NCBI GenBank assembly: GCA_039881145.1
Contig: JAYKKI010000037.1
Location: 14,953,501 to 15,017,500 of the forward strand
Source: Druceiella hillmani
Taxonomy: Eukaryota > Arthropoda > Insecta > Lepidoptera > Hepialidae
Reading direction: 5' to 3'
Length of the DNA stretch: 64,000 bases
Positions 1 to 11,249 of the stretch are shown in pieces. The position numbers and the translations under genes are program-made. Numbering within the stretch: position 1 is the stretch's first letter; each line of letters starts with the position of its first letter. The notes beneath the pieces were generated by a model. It was not told where the DNA came from, ran no database searches, and worked only from the letters and a program-made list of their open reading frames with translations.

Positions 1-2292
1 ATATCAATTTAAAGGATCCCCAGATGTAGGGATCGTTTAAAGTTAAGTCTAAACGGAACCTTCGTAAAGCGAGTTTCTTTGTACCGTTTTTCAACAGATT
101 TTCCTAGAGAAAATATGTAATTAATTTTTTTTTTTCTATGTCAATGTTACATATTTATATATCGTATAGAAATATAAATATATTAGATAATTTAAAATAT
201 TAGCTCGATTCGATTAATTTAAATAAAATTATAAAATATTATTTCGATCATGTGAATAGTTTTTAAAACCTTGTCATCACTGAAATCATCTTGCGCTGTA
301 TGCGTTACTGAAAAAAGAATACAAACTGCTGCGTCGTCTACCCAACTTTGGTGCTTTCGCTTCGTTAGAGTTTTACGCGGCAAACACAAAGTTATTTCAC
401 CAACTTTTAGATGCTGGTATGGTGTTTGCGTTCTTCGTTTCAAATCGGTCTGTATATTTGAGTAGGTGGATAAATATTTTATTTCTTGATTTACAAATTC
501 CATGAATAACAAAACAAAATACAAATGAAACAAATATACACATTGCAATAATACATAATTTATAAATACGATAACAATATTTTTTGGACATGTAAGCTTT
601 GAACAATACCAACATGTTTTTAAGCGGGCTAAATAAAATTTTCGAGAGAAATATTTAGTTTTTAAAATATGGAATCTAGTTTTTAATAGAAGTTTGAAAT
701 GAAATTATTTTGAAATTTAATTTTTTATTCGCACCTTCTGGGTTTTTTTAAAATAACAAGGTAAAAGAAGCAAAATCAGATGATAAAACAATCAGCTTAA
801 GAATGTTTTTCGTATGATTGTTATCCACAAGTACGAGGAAGGAAACAGTCTATGCGATGACTACGTTTACTATAAAAGGTGCTTTTTAAATTTTAGAAAA
901 CTTCGTTTAATTTTCATCTATAATTTAGTAAATGTCTTTGTACTAGAATGCGATATCTATTTGTTAATTGATATTCTTTATTGTACAAATGCGTAAGGTA
1001 AACTTATTGCTATAAGAAAAATGTCTTCCAATGAACCAAATCACTAAGTAATCAAATATATTACGTGCTGAGGTGCTATCCAGCCCTGGTCCGAGAGTCG
1101 GTTTAGATCACAGAATATGAAACAAATAGAAGTGACATATTCGCCGAACTGTGAAAACACGTGTCGCCAGATAGAAATATTTGAATTTTGAATGTGCCAA
1201 CTTAGAAATTACCCGCCAATTACAACAAGACGCACTCCCCCACCAGTGTTCATAGCCATCATCGATGTATTAAATTCGTTCTCGTTTCGGCACGCTTTGT
1301 CGCATATTTTTATCCTGCTCCCGGCAAAAATTCTAAAATGTTAGTGTTGTTCACACATTTAACGACCGCTCACCACGATATCGACAAAGAGCAACAGTAC
1401 AAATTAGCCGCAATATTTAAAATTGTTTTAAGAATACTTAAATTTTACGAAATTGTGACGTTTAGATATGTCCTAAAATATTTATCAAATTATTATCTAT
1501 ATGCGATGCACCTAACTGACTAATGGAAACACAATAATTAGCTAATAAGGTTTCGTCAGTTTTAGAGCATTACAATTAAAACTTATTCTATTTAGTTAAC
1601 AATATGTTGGCGTTTTTTTAAATTTTGGACTGATCTACATTTCCATAATGTACAAACAACTACATATGAATTTTATTAATGGAAATGAAACGAGAAAACG
1701 CACCATAGTTCTAGTAAACAATGAAGCCATTCAGCTTAATGAAATGATAAGGATGATCTAAAGAGACATGCCGCATGATCTAAACCGAGAATATAGCAAC
1801 AAAAATAAAAATAAATGACATAACAGTTTACTAACATAATTTATCACAACTGCCAAATGTCTAAATTAAAAAAAAGTGTTATGATAATTTCAATATCTGA
1901 AATGTAAGAAACAAATTTATTACGATAAATTAAATTTATAATGACTGTAAATTATCCGTTTCGAAAAAGATTAACAAAGTAATTTTGTATAAATCTCCTT
2001 TTTTCAAAATACCAGGACATGTTTATATATCAAAATTATTCTTGGATCGTTTCCTAAATTATGATTCGTAATAAACATAAAATTTTACATTATTTGTAAA
2101 CATTGAGTATCCATTATACAAACATTCATTTATTATTTTTCAGTAAACGACTTCTTTGTATATTCAAAAGTTTTCCATTTTATTTAGTTCTAAATACTTA
2201 ATTGAATTTATTTAAACAGAATATAATAACTATATAAAGGAAACAAGAAAAGTATTATTTAACGATCCGGTGTTGTGTAAATAATGCAAAAA
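1..2292. other. Unassigned A+T-rich stretch
   Basis: No gene, transposon end or tandem array was recognised. The only compositional change is a slightly G+C-richer patch around 1070-1330, which contains no open frame of note on either strand. The short open frames here lack codon bias, domain motifs and plausible splice context. Confidence 0.5.
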
Positions 2293-2400
2293 CTTACATT
2301 TTGTCAGTATAATATAAAATAAAAGTGACTGGTACCCGGAAATGTACCAGTTTCCGGTACCAGTTACTTCTGTTTTATATTATACTCACAAAATATAAGA
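2293..2400. repeat. Long imperfect foldback (MITE-like hairpin)
   Basis: The left arm (about 2293-2342) and right arm (about 2351-2400) are near-perfect reverse complements over roughly 50 bp. They share CAGTATAATATAAAA-type sequence and meet at paired GGTACC/CCGGAAA blocks around an ATGTACCAG centre. The arms differ by a few substitutions and one single-base indel. The shape fits a miniature foldback element, but no clear target-site duplication was found and no second copy occurs in this window, so its origin is open. Confidence 0.6.
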
Positions 2401-2401
2401 A

Positions 2402-2443
2402 CATACACACGCATGCACGCGCACGCACGCGCTCGCGCGCGAG
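2402..2443. repeat. Alternating purine-pyrimidine tract (CA/CG rich)
   Basis: A run made almost entirely of CA, CG and GC dinucleotides, ending in CGCGCGCGAG, sits immediately beside the foldback at 2293-2400. Such alternating purine-pyrimidine sequence is the classic type that can adopt left-handed Z-DNA. It is striking because its surroundings are strongly A+T rich. No function can be assigned from sequence alone. Confidence 0.6.
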
Positions 2444-4062
2444 TTCTCGAGGTGGGGTTACTATTTGAGCCACTATGTGAACGTATGTTACAAAATAACA
2501 ATTCAAGGTGATCTTGACTGCATTTGTAAAATGGCAAATATATAAGTAATTTACTTGCAATAAATTGTAAATAAAAATGTTTCAGTACATGAATACAACC
2601 TCTAAAACCCAAAAACCCCATTTTTCTAGGACTTTCAATTATAAGTTTCCAGTCACCATACTTCAGTGAGTTTAAATATTCAGTACTTTCTTCCAAGAAA
2701 GGCAGTATGATATTATAATTTTCGTCAAATAGCGGTTTCTTAAAACCAAATCCACACATACTCTTTAAATTAAATATGTCAAAAATATTATTAATTATCC
2801 GCAAATATTGGCAGTGGCTTGACTAGCCTAAAATTGAAAGAAAATTTTATTCATTTTTGCAAAATAAAAGTGCGTCAGCTACAGTATTGCTGAATAATTT
2901 ACCAGCTAGCTTAACTTTAATTTTTTGGATCTTGAAAGTCAATGTTTATTCAACGAAGTTTATTGGCTAAGTGAAACTTTTTTGTTCCTTGAATACTATT
3001 CAATTTCTCTAAATATTTCCAGTTAACCTGATTTTCATAATTATTTACGAATTTTTGATACACATGAATTGCATTTCTTTTAAGTTTGAGCATATGTGAA
3101 GGATCCAATATTGCTGCAACGGGGTTGGAAAAAATCATTTTCGATTTTTCCGTAGATATTCAGTTGAATCGCCCGTTCAATTTTTTTTTGAATCGCCTAT
3201 TTTGTGCTTGAAGTTTTTTTATTTGAAGCCTCTGTCTTTTATTTATTCTCCATTTATTATTTATCACCGCATGTAATTTTTTTTACGTGGTAGTAACGAA
3301 TCTTGAAATCTTTTGAAAATCTAAAAAGAAATATTTTATGAAATAAAAAAAATATTCTTTAAGTTTTATGAACACAATTAAATTATTACTAATATAAGAT
3401 AAGAAAAGTGACAAGATCTCATCTAAATAATTTATAGCACAGCGCATAAATTTCGAAATTGGTAAACATTTATAATTTTAACATTACATAGTGATAATCT
3501 CTAGGAAATATACAAAATTTTTACATCGATAAACATTAATATAATGGCATAAATATCGATAATCACATCTAATATGATGTGGTGCAGCCCTACAATACTT
3601 CGTTATTGAACATCGACCGCATCAAAATAAATGTCAGGTTAATTTTCGCACATCGAAATAAATTTGAAAATCGTCATATCTGTGATGAAAAATACCTCCT
3701 TTAGTAAGGTTTTGGTTTTGCTTTCATTTTTACACGATGCAATTGCACAGTAAGGCATATCTTTATTTCTTTGCGCAGAAATAACGGAGCACTTTCTGAC
3801 GTCATGGCAAACAACAAACTAATGTAGGGCGAGATGCACTTTTTTCGAAATAAGCGGAGCGCTGTCCATGTGTGGCGCGCTCCTCATGCCCACATGCCAT
3901 TTCTATTTACTTTCTGTTCTGTGGTTTAGATACAGCGTCTAATATTTACGTTCCGACATTTGTGTTCTTCTTTCATTAGGCTTATTCCTCAGTATAAAGA
4001 ATATATTACAGTTATAGCTTTGGGACTTTTAATTTACTATAGTCACAGGTTAATTGTGAGCA
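2444..4062. other. Unassigned stretch with a G+C-richer patch at 3770-3910
   Basis: Mostly A+T-rich sequence. Around 3770-3910 the base composition rises and two related phrases occur: AGAAATAACGGAGCAC and CGAAATAAGCGGAGCG. One TATCGATA octamer lies at 3554-3561. No open frame, splice-site pair or known repeat was recognised. Confidence 0.4.
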
Positions 4063-4072
4063 TTTATTATAC

Positions 4073-4125
<53 letters not shown>

Positions 4126-4145
4126 CAGTTTATTATACAGGACAG
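4063..4145. repeat. (TA)n microsatellite inside a short direct repeat
   Basis: A pure TA run occupies about 4078-4124. It is bracketed by two copies of TTATTATACAGGACA (about 4064-4078 and 4129-4143), so the dinucleotide run lies between identical flanks. The open frame passing through it is a by-product of the repeat. Confidence 0.85.
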
Positions 4146-6760
4146 GAGGTAAAACTTATACAATGTTCGTATTACAATGATGTGTGCTGTATATTCGTTT
4201 GACGTTCTCGGAAAAAACATGATTCTTAAGGCGATATATTATTATAATTTACGAAAAGAGGTAAAGTAGAATTAGATCTCGAATCAAGATTTATTCATTT
4301 TATTGTGCTGGACACAATAAAGAGCTCAGTTATGTTATTTATATTTAAGAACAATTGGTTTAGTTGAACAAAAAGGACACGTGTTGAGGTAGTAGAAACA
4401 TTGTGAAATATTACATTTCTTGGTCTAATTATGTTTCGACTAGTAAATTTTCGAACGAAGATATCATTTACCAAAACTATCTATTTTTTCGAGGTTAAAA
4501 ATAGAAGCCAAAAAACTTTACAGATTTTGTTCAGATCTAGCTAAGTTAAATAATATCCTTTTTTACTGCCGTGTTTGTCCATTTATCAGTCCATCACAGT
4601 GTTTTACTTTGGAATAATTTTACGGGGAAATTTGAAATACGGTTAAACTGGCACATGTAATTATTTCAGTATTTAAATTGGAAATTGGAAATTTTAAAGG
4701 AGATAAATAAAGTACTCGCTTTTTTTTAACCTCTTGCGTCGTGAGACATGAAAGAGCTTGGTAGACCATTTAAAAGAGTAGAAGTTATGATACTTCCAAA
4801 AATATTTAATTCAAAATTTACTGTAGGATGGTTCTATAGTTATTGCCAATAAGAACCACTAATTTTTTTAAGTAAATCTTTGATATAGAAGTTTTAAATT
4901 AAGCATGGCCCTCGTAAATACTGACAGACAATTTTAGAGGGGCATGTGAAGCATTCGAATATTTTTTACATTTAAAGTATTCTGTGAAATCACTTGAAAG
5001 AGTAAGATACTGTTGAAAACATCCACAAAAATTTGCTCCACCCCCCCTTCCCTACCTTCGGAAGTATTAATTATGAAGAAATCGTGTTATCAACTTTACC
5101 AAGAAATTAGCGCGACAATTCTAAATTGCATGGTATTCGAGATATACATAATGATTTTATACGCACGAAGAAGACATGACCGGTGGAAAATTATTTATAA
5201 CAGATTAACAGAAACACTATTTATCCTTAAATATTTATGTATAACTAGACATGTGTGGAACCTTCGTAGTACGACTTCTATTCATACTAAATTAGCCTGT
5301 CAATATGGTTCTAATAGGTTCATTATAATATATAATATCTTGTTAATATTAATACCACTTATTGATATCAATATAAACAAAGTATCTATGAATGTGTTCG
5401 ATTTAAAACAGCCATTACAGATAAATTGATATAGTTTGGTTATAGTTAAATTGTATAAAGACCATTCACTCTTCTCCCTTAAATGGTTCTTCACGTAGAA
5501 TAAATGGAACGGATCGTGGGAGACACGGAGTTTCAATATGAGTAATTATAGATTTTAAACGACTTAGTTCTTAAAATTTTGTAACCTCAGTGATCGAATA
5601 TTAGTAAAAATCCACATTAAATTTATTTATTTATTATGTATTTATGCCATATAATTTTAATCGTTTGTGGACCACAATCAAACATCAATAATTGACATTA
5701 ATCATCGTAAAAGCGTATAGAAAATGCCCTCTATGTAAGAAAGTCAAATCAATATAAATATTTATTGATTTTGATAAAAAAGGAAGAAAATATTAAATAA
5801 TTTTTGACAAACCGAGACAAATCGTCTCATTTTCAAGTTTTGAATCATTGACATTGGCCAAACGTATCATCGCGATATCGTCGTGTGTCTCTTTCTTGTA
5901 GTAGTTATAAATTACGTTTTATTCATATATTCAATATATGTTTCGTTCAGTTTTTATTTTCAATTACTTACCTTGTGCTATTTGTGATTATATTAATAGA
6001 AAGACAAAATTTGGAAGAAAATTTTAATTATACATATCGAATTCTATTCTGGATAGATTCAAAGATTCACACAGTAAGAGTCATAAGAAATAGTGTCCGA
6101 AGAAATTTGAGATGAATTAGTTAAATCCATATTGTGTGTAATAGAGGAATTTAGGGGTCCATTATTTATATTGAGCGTATCTATGTGAAATACACTATTG
6201 CATTTATGGCACATTGTATTTACGAAATTAATTCTGATACTGATTCAATGAGTTACAGACTTTTTCTTCATAAAACGAGCATTATTTTGTAGTCAAAAGA
6301 TAAAAAGCTAATATCGTAGGTAATCAATTGTAAAAATAGAAACAAAAGGAATAAAATCTGAAAATAGTGTAAAGTAAAGTTTATCACAATATGCAATTTT
6401 CTAAGTAAATTCATATTTATTATTTTAAAGTTAGAGAATATTACAATTTTGCTGTTATTTTGAATTTGAGTATAAATAGTAATAAACGTTAGAATGTTAA
6501 TGAAAAAATAAGTGTAGCATGTTGAAGCACCCCGTCTGTTGGAAGTTAAGGATTTCTTTTTAATTAAAATTTGTGGTTAAACATTTTCTTTACGAAATCG
6601 ATGAATTTTCGCTTATGAATATAATATACTATTTAACTAACATGCAGTAAATTATTTTTTTACTTGGAACTACGTTTTGTTATTAATGACAAACAAAATT
6701 AAAAATATTGATTTTTTGGACAATATCAAATTTTATGACAATAGTCAGAGAGTATACAAT
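4146..6760. other. Unassigned A+T-rich stretch
   Basis: No recognisable gene or mobile element. The open frame at 5013-5429 (138 codons) shows no domain, no signal peptide and no codon bias distinguishable from its surroundings. I regard it as a chance frame in A+T-rich DNA. Confidence 0.45.
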
Positions 6761-7085
6761 TTGATTTACTATTGTCCTATAAGGAATTCCATTGTTCATC
6801 TCCAGAATGCATGATCAGACTCTGACATGGTCGATGTGCAGTTATTTTGCAAAGTAACATTTTCAATAGCAAATATTTTAAATCTCGTTTAATTTGCTAC
6901 TATCCATTAAGGAGTTATATTATTTACGTCCAGACCTCATCATCAGACTCTGACTTGGTAAGTGGTGTAGTTATTTTTCAAAATAACAACTACCCGAAGC
7001 AAATATCTTGAATCATAGTTGATTTACTGCTATTCGTTATGAAGTTCCATCGTTCATTTCATCACCTCATCATCATATCATAATC
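6761..7085. repeat. Degenerate tandem repeat, period about 128-130 bp
   Basis: Three successive units begin at about 6761, 6889 and 7019, each with TTGATTTACTATTGTCC-like sequence. Each then has a GGAGTTCCAT-TGTTCATCTC-like phrase. The first two full units continue with CATCATCAGACTCTGAC-like sequence and a TAGTTATTTTNCAAAATAAC block; the third is partial. Identity between units is moderate, so the array is old. No coding potential. Confidence 0.65.
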
Positions 7086-8464
7086 ATATTTATATGGGAC
7101 CACTTCTAAAGTACCTTTTTTAAAATTAAAAAAAATCATCGAAATCTATTTACTATATAACCTTTACAAACCGCAGAAACCTGTACATATGAACCTACCC
7201 ACTATTTGCTATGACATAGTAGATCTAAAGTTAGCATTACTATCGCTCCTAGATCCATCATAATGTAATTTTGGTGGTCGCCATAATTTACGCTCATTCT
7301 TACGCAATTAATCTTAAGAAATAATAGTAAGAGTACTGTCAAATACATACAAAGATAATTAAAGTAAAAAAACTCGACTAAGCGAAACAGAAATAAAATA
7401 AGAAATTACGGGACGAGCGTTGATTTGCACTAATTAGAGGACGAAATTTTGTAACATGTGTAAATTACGAAACGTTGTACAGACAAAATGTTGTAACGTT
7501 AATATAGGAAACAAAATGAAGGAATATATGCAGTAGTAGAAATATACACAGATAAATTTCACCATCCCTTTTTACCCGAGCTCTTAGCAGGTAAAAATCA
7601 AAGTGATGCGATTCCAACGCGGACATTTGATGTTAAAACGATTTATTGGAAGGGTGCCAGTGTCATTCCACAGCACAAACTATCTATTACACTTACCAGT
7701 GTAATCAGTGTCACAGAGAAACGTCAAACATAATCATAATGAGGATAATGTTAAAAAAGGAACACGTTTAAAAATGAAACATATGAAGTGAAGTGACTTT
7801 ATTTCTCATTACTAATATGGACTTTCAACTGTCAATAAATATTTAATTATGCCTAATACAATCAGACAGCGGGCATATATATTATCGTGAACATCTCAAA
7901 AACTATGACATCTAGAATCCTCGTAATTTAGTTCTTCTAAAACCTATGCGCAAGGCTTCTTAAAATCATGGTTTTGAAGTGAAAACTTCTTACAGTTCAT
8001 CTTGTCCAAATTCTTTTGTTGGGAAAGATTAGAAATTTCGGTACGGATATCGGAAATATTAGATTAGAAATCGCTAGTGCAACCGAACAAGAGGACCGAG
8101 TTACTAAGTACATTTATTTTTCGTAACTTTGCCGAGTGAGTCATTGATACAGCGCTAAACAACTGATTTACGTTCATAATACGAAGGAAGTCTCCATTCA
8201 AACCTAGACGTTTAATTTTTTTCTTCTTTAATTTCATTTTAGAAAGTAATATTTATTTATTGTATTAAAATAAAAGAAAAACACTTTTGTGTCATAAAGT
8301 TGTTAAACGATTATTTAATTTTAGATCTATCGTTATATGCTTTAATTTATATCTAGATATGGTTTATTGGCAAAAAAAATCATAGTATCGGTCTTTGTTC
8401 GAATTCCAATGCTCACGTTTCCTTTTTTTATTTTTTATGATAAAATATTGCCAACAGAATTTAA
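7086..8464. other. Unassigned A+T-rich stretch
   Basis: Nothing recognised on either strand. A slightly G+C-richer segment at 7560-7700 holds no open frame or known repeat. Confidence 0.45.
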
Positions 8465-8815
8465 ATAAACCGCCTTGCTGGCTTGCTGGTCATATTTGGG
8501 GCGCTGGCAAGCATACAGCCCTCGGTACATGTTGCTGCGTTTCATTTAAAAATTCTAACTAACTTCAAAAAATACTAAACTCAGGCGGATCCAAGAAATG
8601 TTTACAACCCATCCTATATCACATCAAATATAAAAAGTAATAGCAGTGGCTGCAGAGGAATAACTCTATCTAAATATAAAAAAGTAACCCAAGGATGCAC
8701 GGAAAACAATTGTTGTCAAGTACTACATTCTGAAGCGCACGGGTAAGCTGCAGCTAAGTATCAGCAATGCATTCCGAAGAACACAGGGTGGCTCAATGTC
8801 GATAAAATATACACG
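8465..8815 (+). pseudogene. Interrupted open frame upstream of the Helitron relic, unknown product
   Basis: A single reading frame runs from 8465 to 8815 interrupted by only two stops, TAA at 8576 and TAA at 8744, giving segments of about 36, 55 and 23 codons. The first segment is hydrophobic near its start (LAGLLVIFGALASI). The second is hydrophilic with a cysteine cluster (GCRG, then QGCTENNCCQ). There is no ATG at the head of the frame. The block is richer in G+C than its neighbours and lies directly upstream of sequence that matches Helitron proteins. It may be the eroded N-terminal part of that element or a captured host fragment. I do not recognise a family. Confidence 0.3.
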
Positions 8816-8897
8816 TAGCGCTTCGGCCAGGGAAAACTAAGCACATTTTAGGAATTTTACACAATTCTGATGTAGCATACAAAATAGTCATACACGT

Positions 8898-9540
8898 TCT
8901 ATTGGCGATATAAGTTATAAGTATCAGGGGTGTAAAGTACTTAAGTGGAAGGGTGAAACTCTCGGAATGCGTTATGATAATGAAGAAATTTAAATCGAAG
9001 CAATTCCTATTGAAACCTTGTGCAGTTTGTTGATGAATTTGCATCCTGACTGTAAGTTTTTTATGGGTAATATTCGTAAATATAATAATTTATTCCAAAT
9101 GAAGATCACTTATTGCTAAGAAAATGAGAGAAGATCAATTCATGCCGACCTTCAAAATTCAGGATCCATACATCAAATGGTCGGAAGTTTGTTAAGAAAA
9201 CATGGAGAGAAAGGTAAGTTCCAGCAGATTTAATTCGTCGATCAAAATGAAAGAGAAGCAAATTTAAGATATTCTAATTATCCAAACTTAAAAATGGGCC
9301 TGATCAAAAAATTATAGAATAGTCCACACGACGTCAATCCCTACATAAAAGACTTAAAGAGTCATATTGATAAAATTCTTTCCCATGGCCTTTACCCATG
9401 CAGAAAAAAAACCTGAAAATCATAAGGGTTCTTTAACACTGTAACTAAAAACAAAATTGCTATAGTGACTGCAAGTTAGCAATTTGAACGTTTGAGAGAT
9501 ATTATATTAGAAAGCCGAAGTGGCATTTTAAATTAAATAA
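8898..9540 (+). pseudogene. Helitron RepHel N-terminal region, frameshifted
   Basis: The frame from 8898 reads GCKVLKWKGETLGM, matching the 'C..C.ALKW.DE.PGMCC' phrase that precedes the Rep domain in animal Helitrons. It stops at 8991, then continues in frame with IPIETLCSLLMNLHPDCKFF and NIRKYNNLFQM to a stop at 9117. A frameshift leads to REDQFMPTFKIQ at 9127-9162. Another frame then carries GSLLRKHGEKGKFQQI, NEREANLRYSNYPNLKMGL and DVNPYIKDLKSHIDKI. A last phrase, QFERLRDIILESRSG, lies near 9480-9525. These phrases and their order are characteristic of RepHel proteins. At least two frameshifts and several stops show that it is dead. Confidence 0.72.
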
Positions 9541-10838
9541 TTAAAATTTATCAATTTTACGATGATTTGAAACGTCCCTTAATGTATTGTTACGAAGTAC
9601 CACAACGTGATCCCGGTACCAAGTTGCCTGTGAAAAAAAAGTTTCTATAGCAAGCTTTTGTAATTACCTCATTATGATTATAAGAGGGAAGAAAACCGCT
9701 TAGTATATTTGTATATTTTAAGAAGGTCACTGGTATGCAAGACGCTGACGCTGTTCAGTTGGGTAAATTATAGTACTGCCATTTTCATTCACCAGTGAAT
9801 CGAGATGTATATTTCGTGGAATCATGGGTTCGCTCATACTCAGGACTTCATGAAACATATTCATCGACACGGTCATCATTATATGACTTTTTTTTCATTT
9901 TTGCATCTAAACCTTGATGAGAAAATATTACAAAAAAATTATTTTAAGTCAGAAATCACAAAATTACACTGGTTTAATGGATAGGGTGTTTCATGGTAAA
10001 TTAAAAAAATGATAGATCAGTATGGCGGATTCTTGGTTTTACGATTAGTGAGTCCTTCCTCTCCTTGTTTTGTCTTACAGCTTACTTACAAAATTACCAA
10101 AGGGTCTATTTCAATTAGAAAAACTTCACCAAAAACCAGTTCATCAAAAACCAGGATTCTTTATTTTTTCCAACTATATCAAAACAATAATTATGCTAAA
10201 ACTTTGCCGTCTTTGCATGTTTGGAAAAATTATTGATTCGAAATGAGAAAAGAGAAAGATATTGAAAGCTTACCAGGTGTAAAATAACATGCACTGAGTA
10301 GAGTACCCACGGTAAATTCAAACAATACGCACTGCAATTATCTTCTCCGTATACTTCTTTACGAAGTCCGGTGTCCAACATTATTTAAAGGAGATAATTT
10401 TATGTTGGTGTTTTGTCATATATGAAATTTACTAAACTTGTGGGATAAATAAGTAGCAACCAGTTTCTTAACAGATGAGAAGAAGTTAGTCCACAATAAA
10501 ATACTTACAAGTATATACTATGAAAGACGATTCTTTTTTAGACGCCCGAGATAGTATCGGTAAAGTAAAAAATACTTGTGACATCGCCTTAACGGTCATA
10601 TATTTTGGGATTGTCGTCAAGCTGTTATAAGGAGGTCAGACCAACAAAAACTTAATGGGCAGTATCATAGGCTGGAAATATTTGCCAAATTTTAATAATA
10701 TTACCTAGAGGAACGTGTACAGATGAAATCAAAGTCTCTTTAAAATATCATTTTTATGCCCTTCGGTAAAGGTATAAGTAAATCTTATTAAAAACATGAG
10801 AGTTTGTCTGAAGGGTGATGACCTCCCGGTAAATTTTC
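9541..10838 (+). pseudogene. Probable interior of the Helitron relic, poorly recognisable
   Basis: Between the clear N-terminal and C-terminal Helitron phrases the sequence stays slightly richer in G+C than the flanks. It keeps short protein-like phrases (KRPLMYCYEVPQRDPGTKLP near 9570-9625; a RHGHHYMTFFSF phrase near 9865-9900 that could correspond to the 'HGRPDLFITF' segment). The open frame at 10009-10236 has no match to Helitron motifs that I recognise. Stops are frequent. Assignment rests mainly on position between two recognised parts of the same protein. Confidence 0.4.
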
Positions 10839-11165
10839 AGATCTTCAACTCAGAGTAGGATAGCGTGATTATCTGTGAACAGACGGCATGGTGGAAATTC
10901 CGCGCGAATCGAATTAAAAAACCAAATAATATAGTAACTATGGTTCAAAAGCTGATAGCAAAAATTTATCCAGATGTTGATCATATACAGGACAAGTCGC
11001 AGAAGCAATTATTCAAATTCGCAAAAGTTAACTTATGGCCAGACTGTTTTTTCCTACGGTCACTTTTACGTGTCCAACTCGTGCATAAGTTTATTTCACA
11101 GCCTATTTTCCTCGGTGCCACCATTTCAAATAGTAAAGAAAATTATTTATAGAGTAAAACCATAA
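10839..11165 (+). pseudogene. Helitron helicase C-terminal fragment
   Basis: The frame at 10865-11152 contains VQKLIAKIYPDVDHIQDKS, which corresponds to the Pif1-type helicase segment just before the 'ERAILTPKN' motif of Helitron proteins. A second frame then reads VFSYGHFYVSNS at about 11045-11080, matching the 'FSHGQLYVACSR' motif VI region. It ends with KKIIYRVKP and a stop at 11163-11165, matching the usual 'KNIVY' C-terminus. The piece between the two phrases, several hundred codons in intact elements, is missing, so an internal deletion has joined them in different frames. Confidence 0.68.
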
Positions 11166-11176
11166 AAAATTCAAGA

Positions 11177-11246
11177 AATAATAGAGAATTACCATAAATA
11201 ATATAATATATGGTAATTCTCTATTATTATATGAATTCTCTATTAT
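11177..11246. repeat. Short A+T-rich inverted repeat with a third arm
   Basis: A perfect 20-bp inverted repeat pairs 11177-11196 (AATAATAGAGAATTACCATA) with 11209-11228 across a 12-nt loop. A further copy of one arm (GAATTCTCTATTATT) follows at 11232-11246, so alternative hairpins are possible. It lies about 12 bp past the end of the Helitron coding relic, but it lacks the G+C-rich stem and CTRR end expected of a Helitron terminus. Confidence 0.75.
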
Positions 11247-11249
11247 TAA

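Larger units (their letters stand above)
8890..11165 (+). mobile_element. Helitron relic (degraded RepHel element)
   Basis: Translated fragments scattered over frames match the order of a Helitron RepHel protein. They are the region before the Rep domain at 8898-9116, the Rep-side region at 9124-9540, then poorly recognisable material, then helicase C-terminal phrases at 10930-11165. Helitrons transpose by a rolling-circle mechanism using a Rep endonuclease fused to a Pif1-type helicase. A full RepHel reading frame is usually well over 1,000 codons (3-4.5 kb), so this relic of about 2.3 kb has lost a large part of its centre. The HUH endonuclease motif, the two catalytic tyrosines and the Walker motifs were not found. 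A 5' TC and 3' hairpin plus CTRR end could not be assigned. Confidence 0.7.

Noticed and set aside
3554..3561. TATCGATA octamer as a DREF-type promoter element
   Set aside because: The same octamer appears elsewhere (for example near 37344) and is expected by chance in A+T-rich DNA. No transcription start context is visible.
5013..5429. 138-codon open frame
   Set aside because: No domain, no codon bias, no splice or regulatory context. Random frames of this size are expected in a 64-kb window.
10009..10236. Frame with GGFLVLRLVSPSSPCFVLQL, superficially like an SH2 'GxFLVR...SPG.YVL' motif
   Set aside because: The conserved arginine context and the rest of the domain are missing, and the frame sits inside the Helitron relic. 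Chance resemblance is more likely.
11177..11246. Inverted repeat after the Helitron coding end, as a Helitron 3' terminus
   Set aside because: Helitron ends need a G+C-rich hairpin about 10 nt before CTRR. This hairpin is A+T-rich and no CTRR is placed correctly.
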